The notes beneath the pieces are model-generated. The model saw nothing but the letters and a program-made list of their open reading frames with translations, had not been told where the DNA came from and did no database searches. From assembly GCA_026413255.1 (NCBI GenBank), contig JAOCZO010000013.1, positions 186,001-250,000 of the forward strand: a stretch of 64,000 nucleotides of DNA, given 5' to 3'. The position numbers and the translations under genes are program-made. The DNA is from Fereydounia khargensis (taxonomy: Eukaryota > Basidiomycota > Ustilaginomycetes > Urocystidales > Fereydouniaceae). Below, piece by piece: positions 34,127 through 41,772 of the stretch. Positions within the stretch are counted from its first letter, which is position 1; each line of letters begins with the position of its first letter.

Positions 34127-36202
34127 ATGCCTTTTCGGTTTGGTCCTTCAAGTTTCATCAACGCAACCAAGCAATTTGAGAGCGGAAATGGTTTCTGGTC
34201 ATGGAAGCAAGTTGCCAGTCTATCTCTTAGGACTAAAAGCCTTCAGATAGCGGCAAAAAGTAGGTACAATTTCAGCCTGGCCCTTTTTCCTTTCTTTGGA
34301 GCCAGAAGATTAATACTGATCGCAGAGGCCATGGTAGTGATGGAAGCATTTTCAAGGTTCAGAGATCAGAGAGAAAGCCCTGAGATGCGATACTGACCAT
34401 ACATGAGCTCCGTGAGGCGAATGGGCAGTTCACAGCTCTTGATTGTTTCACCGATTGCTCCGCCCAAGACTCACATGATTTCGTGATATGGTTGGATTCC
34501 CGCAAAATCCAAGCTTTTCTGACAGCAGACGCATCAAGAGATTGGCCAGCTGGAATCCCGCGGAAGCCTTCCAAGCTGACCTTTCACCTCAATGTCCGCT
34601 GCCAACAGAGGCATTGGAACTTCAGCGTCTGTCAAAGCGGCTCTCAGGTCTACGTTGAACAGGCGGCGGCTGCCTCGCCGCATCGTTTTATGGAGGTGAG
34701 TTGTCGTCTGCTTTTCCTTTTTCAAAGTGGACTCACGAAATTTTCCGTCCTTCTGGTGTCAACCGACAATGATATCAGTGGGAGTGGACTTTTGACAGGA
34801 TCACGTCCGATTTGCAAAGGATTATTCAAGATGGTCGTGATAAAAATCCGGACATGTTTGCCATGGTCACCGTCACCGGTCACTCGGACAACATCACCTC
34901 CAATCCGCTTGTGTCGACGATACCAGCATCGATCGATTCTGATCGCCTCTTGAACCTTGCGTCATCACTTTTTACGGCTGGATGTTCTGAGTACGTCTGG
35001 CTTCGACCTGCCAAGCCTGCTGGAGAAACGCGCAGAGTGAAAGCTCATCGACCGACTCTAGTCGCCAATTCGGTCTCTTTTCGAGACAGTAAGTGGTTTT
35101 CCACGGTATCTCCATCCCCCTTTCTCATTCCACATTTTCAGCAACAATGAAGTTATAGTCAAGCTGAACAAAACGTGTTTCATTCTCTAGTGTTCTCGTC
35201 AAGATGGTCCGAGGGCTGCAAAACGGCTGATTCGACAAGTGATAACACTAGGCCGGATCATAGCGATGACGTGAATGGAACTTCTTCAAAGGCGAGAGAT
35301 GCGGATAAGAAACCTGACGCAACATCCGCCTCAGCAAAAGACGAGGAAAACCCCATCGAGAACATGGATGTTGAAACGTCCGCCACAGATCAGGTCACGT
35401 TCCCTCAACACGCTATGCCTCCTCGCATTACAAACAATTGTGCGTCGTCCGGGAAGACGACAAGCCAAAGTGATTCTCACAGAGTTGGGCCGGACTCCAG
35501 AGATGTGGTCACAATACTTGATGCGACGTTTGATGAATTGCAAGCCCTCGTGTTCTGGGTAAAACGTTTAAAGATCTTGAACAATAATACTTCTTCTACA
35601 GTACTTACCACCTTTTTCCAATCAGTACACGAGGACGATCCATTTTACAAGCAAGAGGCGACCCAATGTTTTGATCAAGGCGGACAGACTGTACGCGAAA
35701 GGCCCCACCTTGAACATATCACCTTGGTCGCGCGGCGATATGGAGCCATGTGATGCATGGGCCATGTACAAACTGGCGGATAAGGTGAGTCGCGACGTGC
35801 CACATTTGAAGACGAGATGAGAAAGACTCAGAAAGATTGCCTGGACAGATGGACCTCATTGGTTTGAAGACGACCGCTTTTGACCACATCAAGAGCGAGC
35901 TCGATATCCACGCAGGTTTCAGAGACCTGTTTGAGCAAGAGCTCTGCTATCTTTTCTCAGACTTGGTGAGGACGGGGCCCATGAACATTGCTTGTACGTA
36001 CTCAACTCTGACTTTCTGCTTTCATGATCTTTAGCGCGTAGCACACCTGGAGTTCTGCGCCAGGCACTTCGAACAAATTCGAGCAGAAGATTCTTTCAAA
36101 GAAACGATGAAAGCAATCGTTAGCGGAGCATTTCCAGCAGAAGCTTCAGACACACTCGTGGCGCTTATGGTTCTCATCCAGCCCACAGCCACCGAAACTT
36201 GA
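34127..36202 (+). CDS. BTB/POZ domain protein with insertion in the BTB fold, seven exons
   Basis: Exons are 34127-34259, 34385-34695, 34779-35088, 35191-35558, 35626-35784, 35849-35965 and 36035-36202. Phases agree throughout and give 521 residues; the first junction is the least certain. The BTB signature is clear after splicing: LVANSVSFRDMFSSRWSEG around residue 252, VVTILDATFDELQALVFWYTRTIHF around 357-381, and MYKLADKMDLIGLKTTAFDHIKSEL around 420-444. Between the first two blocks, where BTB domains normally have about 10-15 residues, there are about 95 polar residues. The N-terminal 200 residues (VIWLDSRKIQAFL, KLTFHLNVRC) may be a MATH-like beta fold. BTB proteins of this kind often bind Cullin-3 or each other. 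Codon use is less GC-biased than in neighbours, as in the adjacent peptide array. Confidence 0.82.
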
Positions 36203-36805
36203 ATCATCCACGTCGAGGAGACAGACGGCTACGGCTCGAACTGAACTGAAGCGAACGTATCCTCTCGCCTCTTCAATTTCAAGTAGCACTCCAGCTGAAT
36301 CATGATCTTCCGCGCCAAAAATCTCAGCAGCGATCACTACCCGCATTCCATCTCATTCACCAGGAGCTCTCACAAAGGGCCTTGGGCTGATCAGTAATAG
36401 TCTTAATGAAAGATCCGTCATACTTGCTGTTACCATTCAAGCTTGCTCCTTGAACAAGGCTGATGACTGTATTGACCTTGTTCGTCAAGAACGGCCCATT
36501 TCTTGAGTGAGCTATCAAGCAGAAATCATTCTGATCTTAGATCACCTGAACCATATGTATCCAGAAAAGTTCGTATCGGGGAGAAAGGTGGTCATAACAT
36601 TACCAAAAGCGCCTTTGCAACACATTTGATCCGCTTGCTTCGCTCAGAATGCCGACCGAATTCCTCCCCTGAACAACAAGCGTCATTTTTCCTTCCCAAA
36701 TACATCTTGAGCCATTCAGAGCCTGAGTCAGGCAAGAGAGGTCGCCGCAGATAGTCTCTATGAGAACTCATTGCCTGGCTACAACGTGGATGTCAGTACT
36801 TGATT
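36203..36805. other. Intergenic region, BTB / peptide array
   Basis: About 600 bp, AT-richer than the flanks of the window. No coding signature and no clear repeat of the array unit. Confidence 0.45.
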
Positions 36806-37060
36806 CTAGTGTGAGTGTGAGGGCAAAATAAAGTCTCGGCAATTACATGCGGTGTATTGGCAGTAAGGGACACCAAGCTCAATGTGACACCTTAGGCAGT
36901 CCCTTGCTGGTTCGTTATCACAAGGATCGGAGAAGGAAGACTTGTCCTTGGAGCACACCGGGCCGCAAGAGCGTTTCACAGAGGCCGTGTGGGAAGGAAT
37001 GGCGATGAAGATGGCCACGGTCACGAGGCTGAGGACGAGATGCTTGAGGCCAACGTTCAC
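36806..37060 (-). CDS. Small secreted cysteine-rich peptide, array copy 1
   Basis: 84 residues. The signal peptide MNVGLKHLVLSLVTVAIFIA is nearly the same as in copies 2 and 3. The mature part opens with SVKRSCGPVC, so a Kex2-like Lys-Arg site precedes the first cysteine. The six-cysteine array pattern is kept (C-x3-C-x10-C-x7-C-x2-C-x8-C). Unlike the other five copies it does not stop just after cysteine six: it reads on for 17 residues through the place where the others have a splice donor, adding two further cysteines. Either this copy has lost the donor and gained a tail, or a weaker GTAATT donor there is still used. I know no named family; function unknown. TATA-like element at 37147-37153. 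Confidence 0.72.
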   Translation of the reverse strand: MNVGLKHLVLSLVTVAIFIAIPSHTASVKRSCGPVCSKDKSSFSDPCDNEPARDCLRCHIELGVPYCQYTACNCRDFILPSHSH

Positions 37061-37585
37061 GTTTGAGGTTCTTGAGGGAGAGGTGAAAGCGTGATTTTGG
37101 ATTGATGATGGGGGGGGGTGTCAGTTTGGCAAAAGAGAACGCTGTTCTTATAGATGCTGTTCTCTCTCTTTTCTCCTGCCACTCAGGCTCGGACAAATCC
37201 TTTCGCCCTTGCCAGCAAAGCACAGCCTCCTTCATCAAGAAACACGGCAACTCACCATCCCTCAGCCCCGGTAGTGGTCTTGTACAACCCAATGTACAGT
37301 GTACAGTATCAATCATTCTGTTGTCGTCTTCGCGGTAACAATACAATGAACTGACAAGTCTTCAAGCCGACGGGACGGGTCGACGGGGTGGGCTTGGGGG
37401 CGTAGCAACAAGGTGATGGGAGAGGAGCGTGATTAGCGATCCTTCTGTTGCCTCCTCTGCAGTTTCGCCGTGAACACCGTAGTCTCCCCGAGAAACTATC
37501 AATTCTTTTTATGAAACGTGGGTGTCAGTATCTGGTCCAGATAGCATGGGGGGAGGGGGTCACTTTGCAGAGACTACTCACCACG
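37061..37585. repeat. Array spacer between copies 1 and 2 with duplicated 3' flank
   Basis: This holds the promoter of copy 1 and the 3' flank of copy 2. Blocks at about 37267-37375 and 37375-37480 recur in the next spacer at about 37990-38100, 38325-38400 and 38435-38510, for example GACGGGGTGGGCTTG at 37382 and again near 38439. The duplication unit therefore extends well past the coding part. Confidence 0.65.
37147..37153 (-). promoter_or_regulatory. TATA-like element, array copy 1
   Basis: CTATAAG on the coding strand, about 88 nt before the start codon. It is preceded by the same C/T-poor block seen in copies 2 and 3. Confidence 0.6.
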
Positions 37586-37786
37586 TCAGTTGCAGTAAAT
37601 CCCATCACCAGTGTTGATGCAGTCTTTGCACTGGACCGTGGTGTTGTCGCAAAATACGATGCTATCGCCATCGTCTGAACACACGGGGCTGCAAGAGCGT
37701 TTCACAGAGGCCGTGTGGGAAGGAATGGCGATGAAGATGGCCATAATCACGAGGGTGAGGACGAGATGCTTGCGGCCAACTTTCAT
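37586..37786 (-). CDS. Small secreted cysteine-rich peptide, array copy 2
   Basis: 66 residues: signal peptide MKVGRKHLVLTLVIMAIFIA, then a short mature peptide starting SVKRSCSPVC with a Lys-Arg site before the first cysteine. Six cysteines in the pattern C-x3-C-x9-C-x6-C-x2-C-x8-C, ending one residue after the last one. A GTGAGT donor (37581-37576) begins four bases past the stop, and a branch-like CTGAC follows near the acceptor region around 37500-37520, so the 3' UTR probably carries an intron. It is closest to copy 1 in the leader and first disulfide region. Function unknown; size, secretion signal and cysteine spacing suit an effector or antimicrobial-type peptide. Confidence 0.78.
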   Translation of the reverse strand: MKVGRKHLVLTLVIMAIFIAIPSHTASVKRSCSPVCSDDGDSIVFCDNTTVQCKDCINTGDGIYCN

Positions 37787-37866
37787 GTTTGAGGTTCTTG
37801 AGGGAGAGGTGAAAGCGTGATGTTGGGTTAATGAGGGGGTGTCAGTTTGGCCAAGAGGACGCTGTT

Positions 37867-37873
37867 CTTATAG
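37867..37873 (-). promoter_or_regulatory. TATA-like element, array copy 2
   Basis: CTATAAG on the coding strand, about 82 nt upstream of the start codon, in the same context (GTTCTTATAG on the plus strand) as in copy 1. Confidence 0.6.
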
Positions 37874-37976
37874 AGGCAGTTCTCTCCCTTTTCTCCTAAC
37901 GCTCAGGCCTGGACAAAATTTTTTCACCTTTGCCAGCGTAGCAGAGCCTCCTTCGTAAGTACAGGAACACGGCAAC

Positions 37977-38144
37977 TCACTCTTCCTCGGACTCGGTGGT
38001 TGTTTCGTACGGCCCCAAAGGAGGCCAAAGCAAACAATGTACAGTATCAACCATTCTATTGTCTTCTTCGCGGTAACAATACAACGAACTGACATGGCTT
38101 CCTGCCAAAGCGAGAACGAGAATCGAAGGACGCAAGGTCGCCAT
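37977..38144 (-). other. Short open frame in array spacer, signal-peptide-like start
   Basis: A 55-codon frame opens with MATLRPSILVLALAGSHVSS, which resembles a signal peptide, then turns acidic (TTTESEEE). A related block at 38585-38514 reads MATSPPLVLVLASAG but stops after 23 codons. It may be the 3' exon or 3' UTR of the unit upstream rather than a gene of its own. Confidence 0.3.
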
Positions 38145-38689
38145 GAACAGAATCACACGACTTTGGAGCGGATGACAATCGCACGGACAAAGCATTTGTG
38201 GCAAGGGCACATCGAGGACGTGTCGGCAGCAACAAAGCAGGGATACTGGTGCTTCGCGCGGCGCTTTCTCCCTTCTTCTGTGTTGAACATTCGCCGATGC
38301 TTTCATCTCTGAGGCCTGCGCAGACTACGTAACAATCCTTCTATTGGCATGTCTGTGGTAACAATAAGATGGACTGATACGTCTTCCTGTCGAAGCGAGA
38401 ACGAGCCTCGACGGGATGTCGTTGAAGACGAGGATCGACGGGGTGGGCTTGAGGACGTAGCAACGAGATGCTGGGAGAGGAGAGTGATCAGCGATCCTTC
38501 TGTCACCGCATTTTCAGTGACAATGAGATGGTCCGAGTCCCCCTGCCGAAGCAAGAACAAGAACCAAAGGAGGTGAGGTCGCCATAGACACAGTACTCTC
38601 CCCGAGAAATGTCCATTCTCTTTCATGAAACGTTGGTATCAGTACCTGGTCCAGATAGCATGAGGGCAGGATCACTTGGCAGGGACTAC

Positions 38690-38890
38690 TTACCAAATCG
38701 TGTCGCAGTAAAACGCAGCCCCAGATACTCGGCAGTTCTTGCAAGGCTTTTGGCCAGGGAGGCAAGGACCAATCACGTAATTGCGATCCTTTGTACAAGT
38801 CGGATCGCAAGGTCCAGCACGGGAAGGAATGACAACAAAGATTGCCATGGTCACGAGGCTGAGGATGAGATGCTTGATGCAGACATTCAT
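38690..38890 (-). CDS. Small secreted cysteine-rich peptide, array copy 3
   Basis: 66 residues with signal peptide MNVCIKHLILSLVTMAIFVV and mature peptide starting near GPCDPTC. Pattern C-x3-C-x10-C-x6-C-x2-C-x8-C. Here the splice donor GTAAGT (from 38693) overlaps the stop codon: unspliced, the frame ends TGG-TAA; spliced to the likely acceptor before AGAATGG it would also end at once, so the protein finishes within a residue of DTI either way. No Lys-Arg site. TATA-like element is a CATAAG variant near 38968-38974. The region upstream (39000-39110) shares blocks with the promoters of copies 1 and 2. Confidence 0.78.
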   Translation of the reverse strand: MNVCIKHLILSLVTMAIFVVIPSRAGPCDPTCTKDRNYVIGPCLPGQKPCKNCRVSGAAFYCDTIW

Positions 38891-40213
38891 GTTCGAGGCT
38901 CTTGAGATATGAAAGTGTGGTGCTGGATTGAAGAGGGGGAGTCGGCATGGCGAAGGGGAACCTGTTCTTATGCATGCTGTTCCCTCTCTTTCCTCCCACT
39001 CAGTGCCCAGCAAAGCACAGACTCGTTCACAAGTAAACAACCCGGCAACTCAAGATCCCTCAGTATCAGCGGTGGTCGGCTTTGTTCCTGACAACGCTGC
39101 CGGGATTGGTTCAAGGGTAAGACTCTCAGGGAGAGATGCCCAAGTCTGAAGCCTATCGAACTAGATGAAAGGGGCAGCGATTCCCCTTCCCCTTTCCTAG
39201 ACTCACGGAACGGAGCTTCAGCCTCGTTGGTGGGACTTTTGCAGCTGATTCCAGCAATGATCGGTCCGCTCTGTGTGATGATTGTGGGAGTGTCTGGTTC
39301 AAACAGCAAGCAGGCCTCCAAAAGAAACGGGCGGTAGCCATTCCACTCGGGATCGTCTGTCTGATGTTCGTGCTGGTGGAGAGGATCTGAATTGGTCATG
39401 AGGGAAGCACGCTGTCCCATGTTCAAGATCGAGAGGAAGAGGGGAAGGAGGTTCGTGTTTCCCTGTGCGCAGTTCCTTGTTCAGTTCATATCGAGCCGCG
39501 CTGCCCACCTCGTGGTTCAAGCAACCCGTCTCTCTGCGCAACAACAGCCTGGCGACGCTCGAAACTTTGGTCTCGGCCATGGGAACGTTGTGACTTCTGC
39601 GTTTGAAACAACGGAAGCCCCGTCTCATGTGGTTTCGGGGTGTTTTTACTCGAAGGAGACAGAGCGAGTTGACGGTCTCCAGGAGACCTTCAGTCGACTC
39701 ACAAGACGTTGTCACGCCGACTCAAACGGATTTCCCTCGTCATTGCTACTGGCACTTGCCCCACAGGGACTTGAAGCCGTTTTGCCATCAGTCATACAAT
39801 CACGAAAGGGTCCGAATGTGGAGCAACGAGTTTGAGAAGAGTGAGGGAGAAGTACGAGAGCTGCTACCGCAAACGACAGAACGAGAGTCCTGACGCTTGC
39901 GTACGTGACAGTGATTTGGGACGCGAGAAAGATGGAGCAAAGTGCGCATGAGACTGTTGGAGTCGGTGATCTTTGGGAGCAGAGGAGGGATTCAAATCGC
40001 TGGCGAGCGTAGCCACCACTCGCATCCTCGAATCTTGATGTTGGGCCAAACTTGACGTCGTGCGTCCGAGACCCAGTCCTCGGTGAGGTGATTGTCGCAA
40101 CCTAATCCTTCTGGCATTCAGCAGTTTGTCGTTTGGGTTGGTCACGATCGAGGTATGTAAGTAACTGGTAGTAACGGCCAGGATGAGAAATGCTTTTGGG
40201 AAACACTTACGGA
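38891..40213. other. 1.3-kb array spacer between copies 3 and 4
   Basis: The lower end holds the promoter of copy 3. From about 39150 to 40200 I see no intact peptide gene and no recognisable protein family on either strand, although there is room for two array units. Diverged remnants could be present but cannot be shown by eye. Confidence 0.45.
38968..38974 (-). promoter_or_regulatory. TATA-like element (GCATAAG), array copy 3
   Basis: About 80 nt before the start codon, at the position of CTATAAG in copies 1 and 2; the second base of the box differs. Confidence 0.45.
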
Positions 40214-40414
40214 TCAGTAGCAGTGATCAGGTCTCGAATCGTTGGTAACGCAGTGATGCTGACACTGCTCAATGCGTCCATCACAATACTCGAGTGATCT
40301 GTCATCATAGCATTCAGGAAAGCATGGTATAAAGTCCGGTGATCCAAGAGCAGGTGCCCAGATGACGAGTACCATGACGAGGCTGAGGAAGACGTGCTTG
40401 GCGTGAGCGTTCAT
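40214..40414 (-). CDS. Small secreted cysteine-rich peptide, array copy 4
   Basis: 66 residues: signal peptide MNAHAKHVFLSLVMVLVIWA, then mature SPDFIPCFPEC and the pattern C-x3-C-x8-C-x6-C-x3-C-x9-C, ending in a tyrosine after the sixth cysteine. The mature part is acidic and differs from copies 1-3 at nearly every non-cysteine position. A GTAAGT donor (40210-40205) starts three bases past the stop, as in copies 2, 5 and 6. A GTATAAAG box lies about 93 nt upstream. No known family recognised. Confidence 0.78.
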   Translation of the reverse strand: MNAHAKHVFLSLVMVLVIWAPALGSPDFIPCFPECYDDRSLEYCDGRIEQCQHHCVTNDSRPDHCY

Positions 40415-40505
40415 GTCGAAGGCTTGGGACGGTGTTACGTATACGAAAGAGGCGAGTTGTGTTTTGGGGAAAGGGGGGAAGGAGACTGGATTGCCAGCAC
40501 ACTGT

Positions 40506-40513
40506 CTTTATAC
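40506..40513 (-). promoter_or_regulatory. TATA box, array copy 4
   Basis: GTATAAAG on the coding strand, followed upstream by the GAATGTATAA context shared with copy 5. Confidence 0.6.
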
Positions 40514-40540
40514 ATTCGATCTCTTCCTCTTTTCCCTCCT

Positions 40541-40996
40541 TTCGGGGTGGCTGAGAGAGTCTCCCCCCTTGCCAACCGCACTCTCCTTCATAAGCCGGTA
40601 CGGACCGTCTTGCTGCGCAGCTCGGAGCTTGAGCCCTTAGTTATTGGTGGTTGTGCGACCGTGCCCGCGTAGGTCCGAGGATACTTGTGTTTGAGTGAAA
40701 GACACAGACCGTGCAAGCTGGATCGAGGGTGTGCTCATGGGCTAGGTCAAGCAGGTTTGTTCTTGTACATTCAATCTCCCCTGTTTTCCTCCTTTCAGAG
40801 CGCCCGAGAGCTGCTCGCTACGTCGACAAAACCCTCCTTCATAAACGAACCCGGCACCGCCCGACTGCGCCGCTCGGAACCTCAGCCCCGGTGGTGGGAA
40901 CTGTCGCACTTGCGCCTACTCCTGTGAACAGGTCTGTGTCAGAGCAATGCGGTGCAAACCAGGGCGAATGTTAAACGGTTCCAAGATTACTCACAT
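40541..40996 (-). pseudogene. Array unit with promoter and 3' sequence but no intact peptide gene
   Basis: Between copies 4 and 5 there is an extra promoter-like block at about 40757-40815 (plus strand TTCTTGTACATTCAATCT, then CCTCCTTTCAGAG) that matches the promoter of copy 5 at about 41293-41335. Below it, where a coding region would be expected, there is none; about 100-150 bp later comes another copy of the unit's 3' block (40560-40660) and then the promoter of copy 4. This looks like a whole unit that has lost its gene. The upper part (40816-40996) is the 3' intron and 3' exon of copy 5. Confidence 0.55.
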
Positions 40997-41203
40997 CTAG
41001 ACACAGTGTGCACCATCAGAGGTCTTCTCACACTTTTGGGGGCAGCGTTGCGGTGGCCCATCCGCACATGGATCAACCAGGTGGGAGCCGTCTAAGCAGT
41101 GGGACAGGCACCGATTGACGTGTGTGGCTTGTGAAGGAATGGCGTTGAGGATGACGACTGCGACCATGAGGCTGAGGAAGAGGGACAGGTTCTTGGTGTG
41201 CAT
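40997..41203 (-). CDS. Small secreted cysteine-rich peptide, array copy 5
   Basis: 68 residues from ATG 41203 (MHTKNLSLFLSLMVAVVILN), aligned with the start of copy 6. Mature peptide begins near THVNRCLSHC; pattern C-x3-C-x9-C-x7-C-x3-C-x8-C, ending one residue after the last cysteine. The 3' UTR intron is well supported: donor GTGAGT two bases past the stop (40994) and acceptor CAG before GAGTAGGCG at 40921, 73 nt long. The following 3' exon is almost the same as that of copy 6. TATA box at 41295-41301. Copies 5 and 6 form a younger pair: leader, intron ends and 3' block all align. Confidence 0.8.
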   Translation of the reverse strand: MHTKNLSLFLSLMVAVVILNAIPSQATHVNRCLSHCLDGSHLVDPCADGPPQRCPQKCEKTSDGAHCV

Positions 41204-41294
41204 GTTGACTAGCAAGTGTCGAGATGGGAGTGGTGTGCAAGCCGTGTGAGTGTTTGATGGGTGGAAAGATAGGTAGGATCGCTAGTACGCTACT

Positions 41295-41301
41295 CTTATA
41301 C
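41295..41301 (-). promoter_or_regulatory. TATA box, array copy 5
   Basis: GTATAAG on the coding strand about 92 nt before ATG 41203. Confidence 0.6.
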
Positions 41302-41550
41302 ATTCAATCTTCTCCTTTCAGAGAGCCCAAGAGTTGTTCGTCACGCCAACCAAACCCTCCTCTTCATAAACCATAAACGATCCCGGCTCCGTCCGACTGC
41401 GCCGCTCGGAACCTCAGCCCCGGTGGTGAGAACTGTTGCACCTGCGCCTAGTCCTGTGAGTCATCGCTCTGTCCGATATGAACGGGTCTGTGTCAGAGCA
41501 GTGTGGTGCAAGGCAGGGACAAAGATGAATGCTTTCAAGATCACTCACGT

Positions 41551-41772
41551 TTAGAGACAGTATGCATCGTAGGAAGTCTGCTTGCACCCGTTGGGGCAAT
41601 CTTCCTTTGGGTCGTCCTGGTCACATGGGTTGTACAAGGTCTCAACGACGCAGTAGGACTGGCATGGATTAGGGATATCACCCGCAGAAAAGCAGGCGCA
41701 CGAAGGAATGGCGTTGAGCATGATGACTGCAACGATCAGGCTGAGGAAGAGGACGAGGTTCTTGGTGTTCAT
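41551..41772 (-). CDS. Small secreted cysteine-rich peptide, array copy 6
   Basis: 73 residues, signal peptide MNTKNLVLFLSLIVAVIMLN. The likely cleaved region holds two extra cysteines (SCACFS), then the mature peptide has C-x3-C-x8-C-x8-C-x3-C-x8-C and ends one residue after the last cysteine. The 3' UTR intron runs from a GTGAGT donor at 41548 to a CAG acceptor before GACTAGGCG at 41453 (95 nt). The 3' exon that follows (CACCACCGGGGCTGAGG block, about 41395-41453) matches that of copy 5. It is the outermost copy; upstream a weaker GATAAG element near 41882-41888 takes the place of the TATA box. Confidence 0.78.
   Translation of the reverse strand: MNTKNLVLFLSLIVAVIMLNAIPSCACFSAGDIPNPCQSYCVVETLYNPCDQDDPKEDCPNGCKQTSYDAYCL

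Larger units (their letters stand above)
37787..38689. repeat. Array spacer between copies 2 and 3 with internal direct repeats
   Basis: At least three diverged direct repeats lie here (about 38035-38150, 38325-38420 and 38490-38600). They share blocks such as GGTAACAATA followed by a GACTGA/AACTGA element, and an ATGGCGACC block on the minus strand. They are related to the spacer between copies 1 and 2. Confidence 0.65.

Noticed and set aside
34260-34384. Open frame continuing past exon 1 of the BTB gene to a stop at 34396
   Set aside because: It would give an 89-residue protein without any BTB block; the GTAGGT donor and the AG at 34383-34384 join the frames in phase and connect to the rest of the gene.
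39392-39835. 147-codon plus-strand frame in the array spacer
   Set aside because: It begins at a non-ATG codon, has no recognisable domain or signal peptide, and lies opposite array-related sequence.
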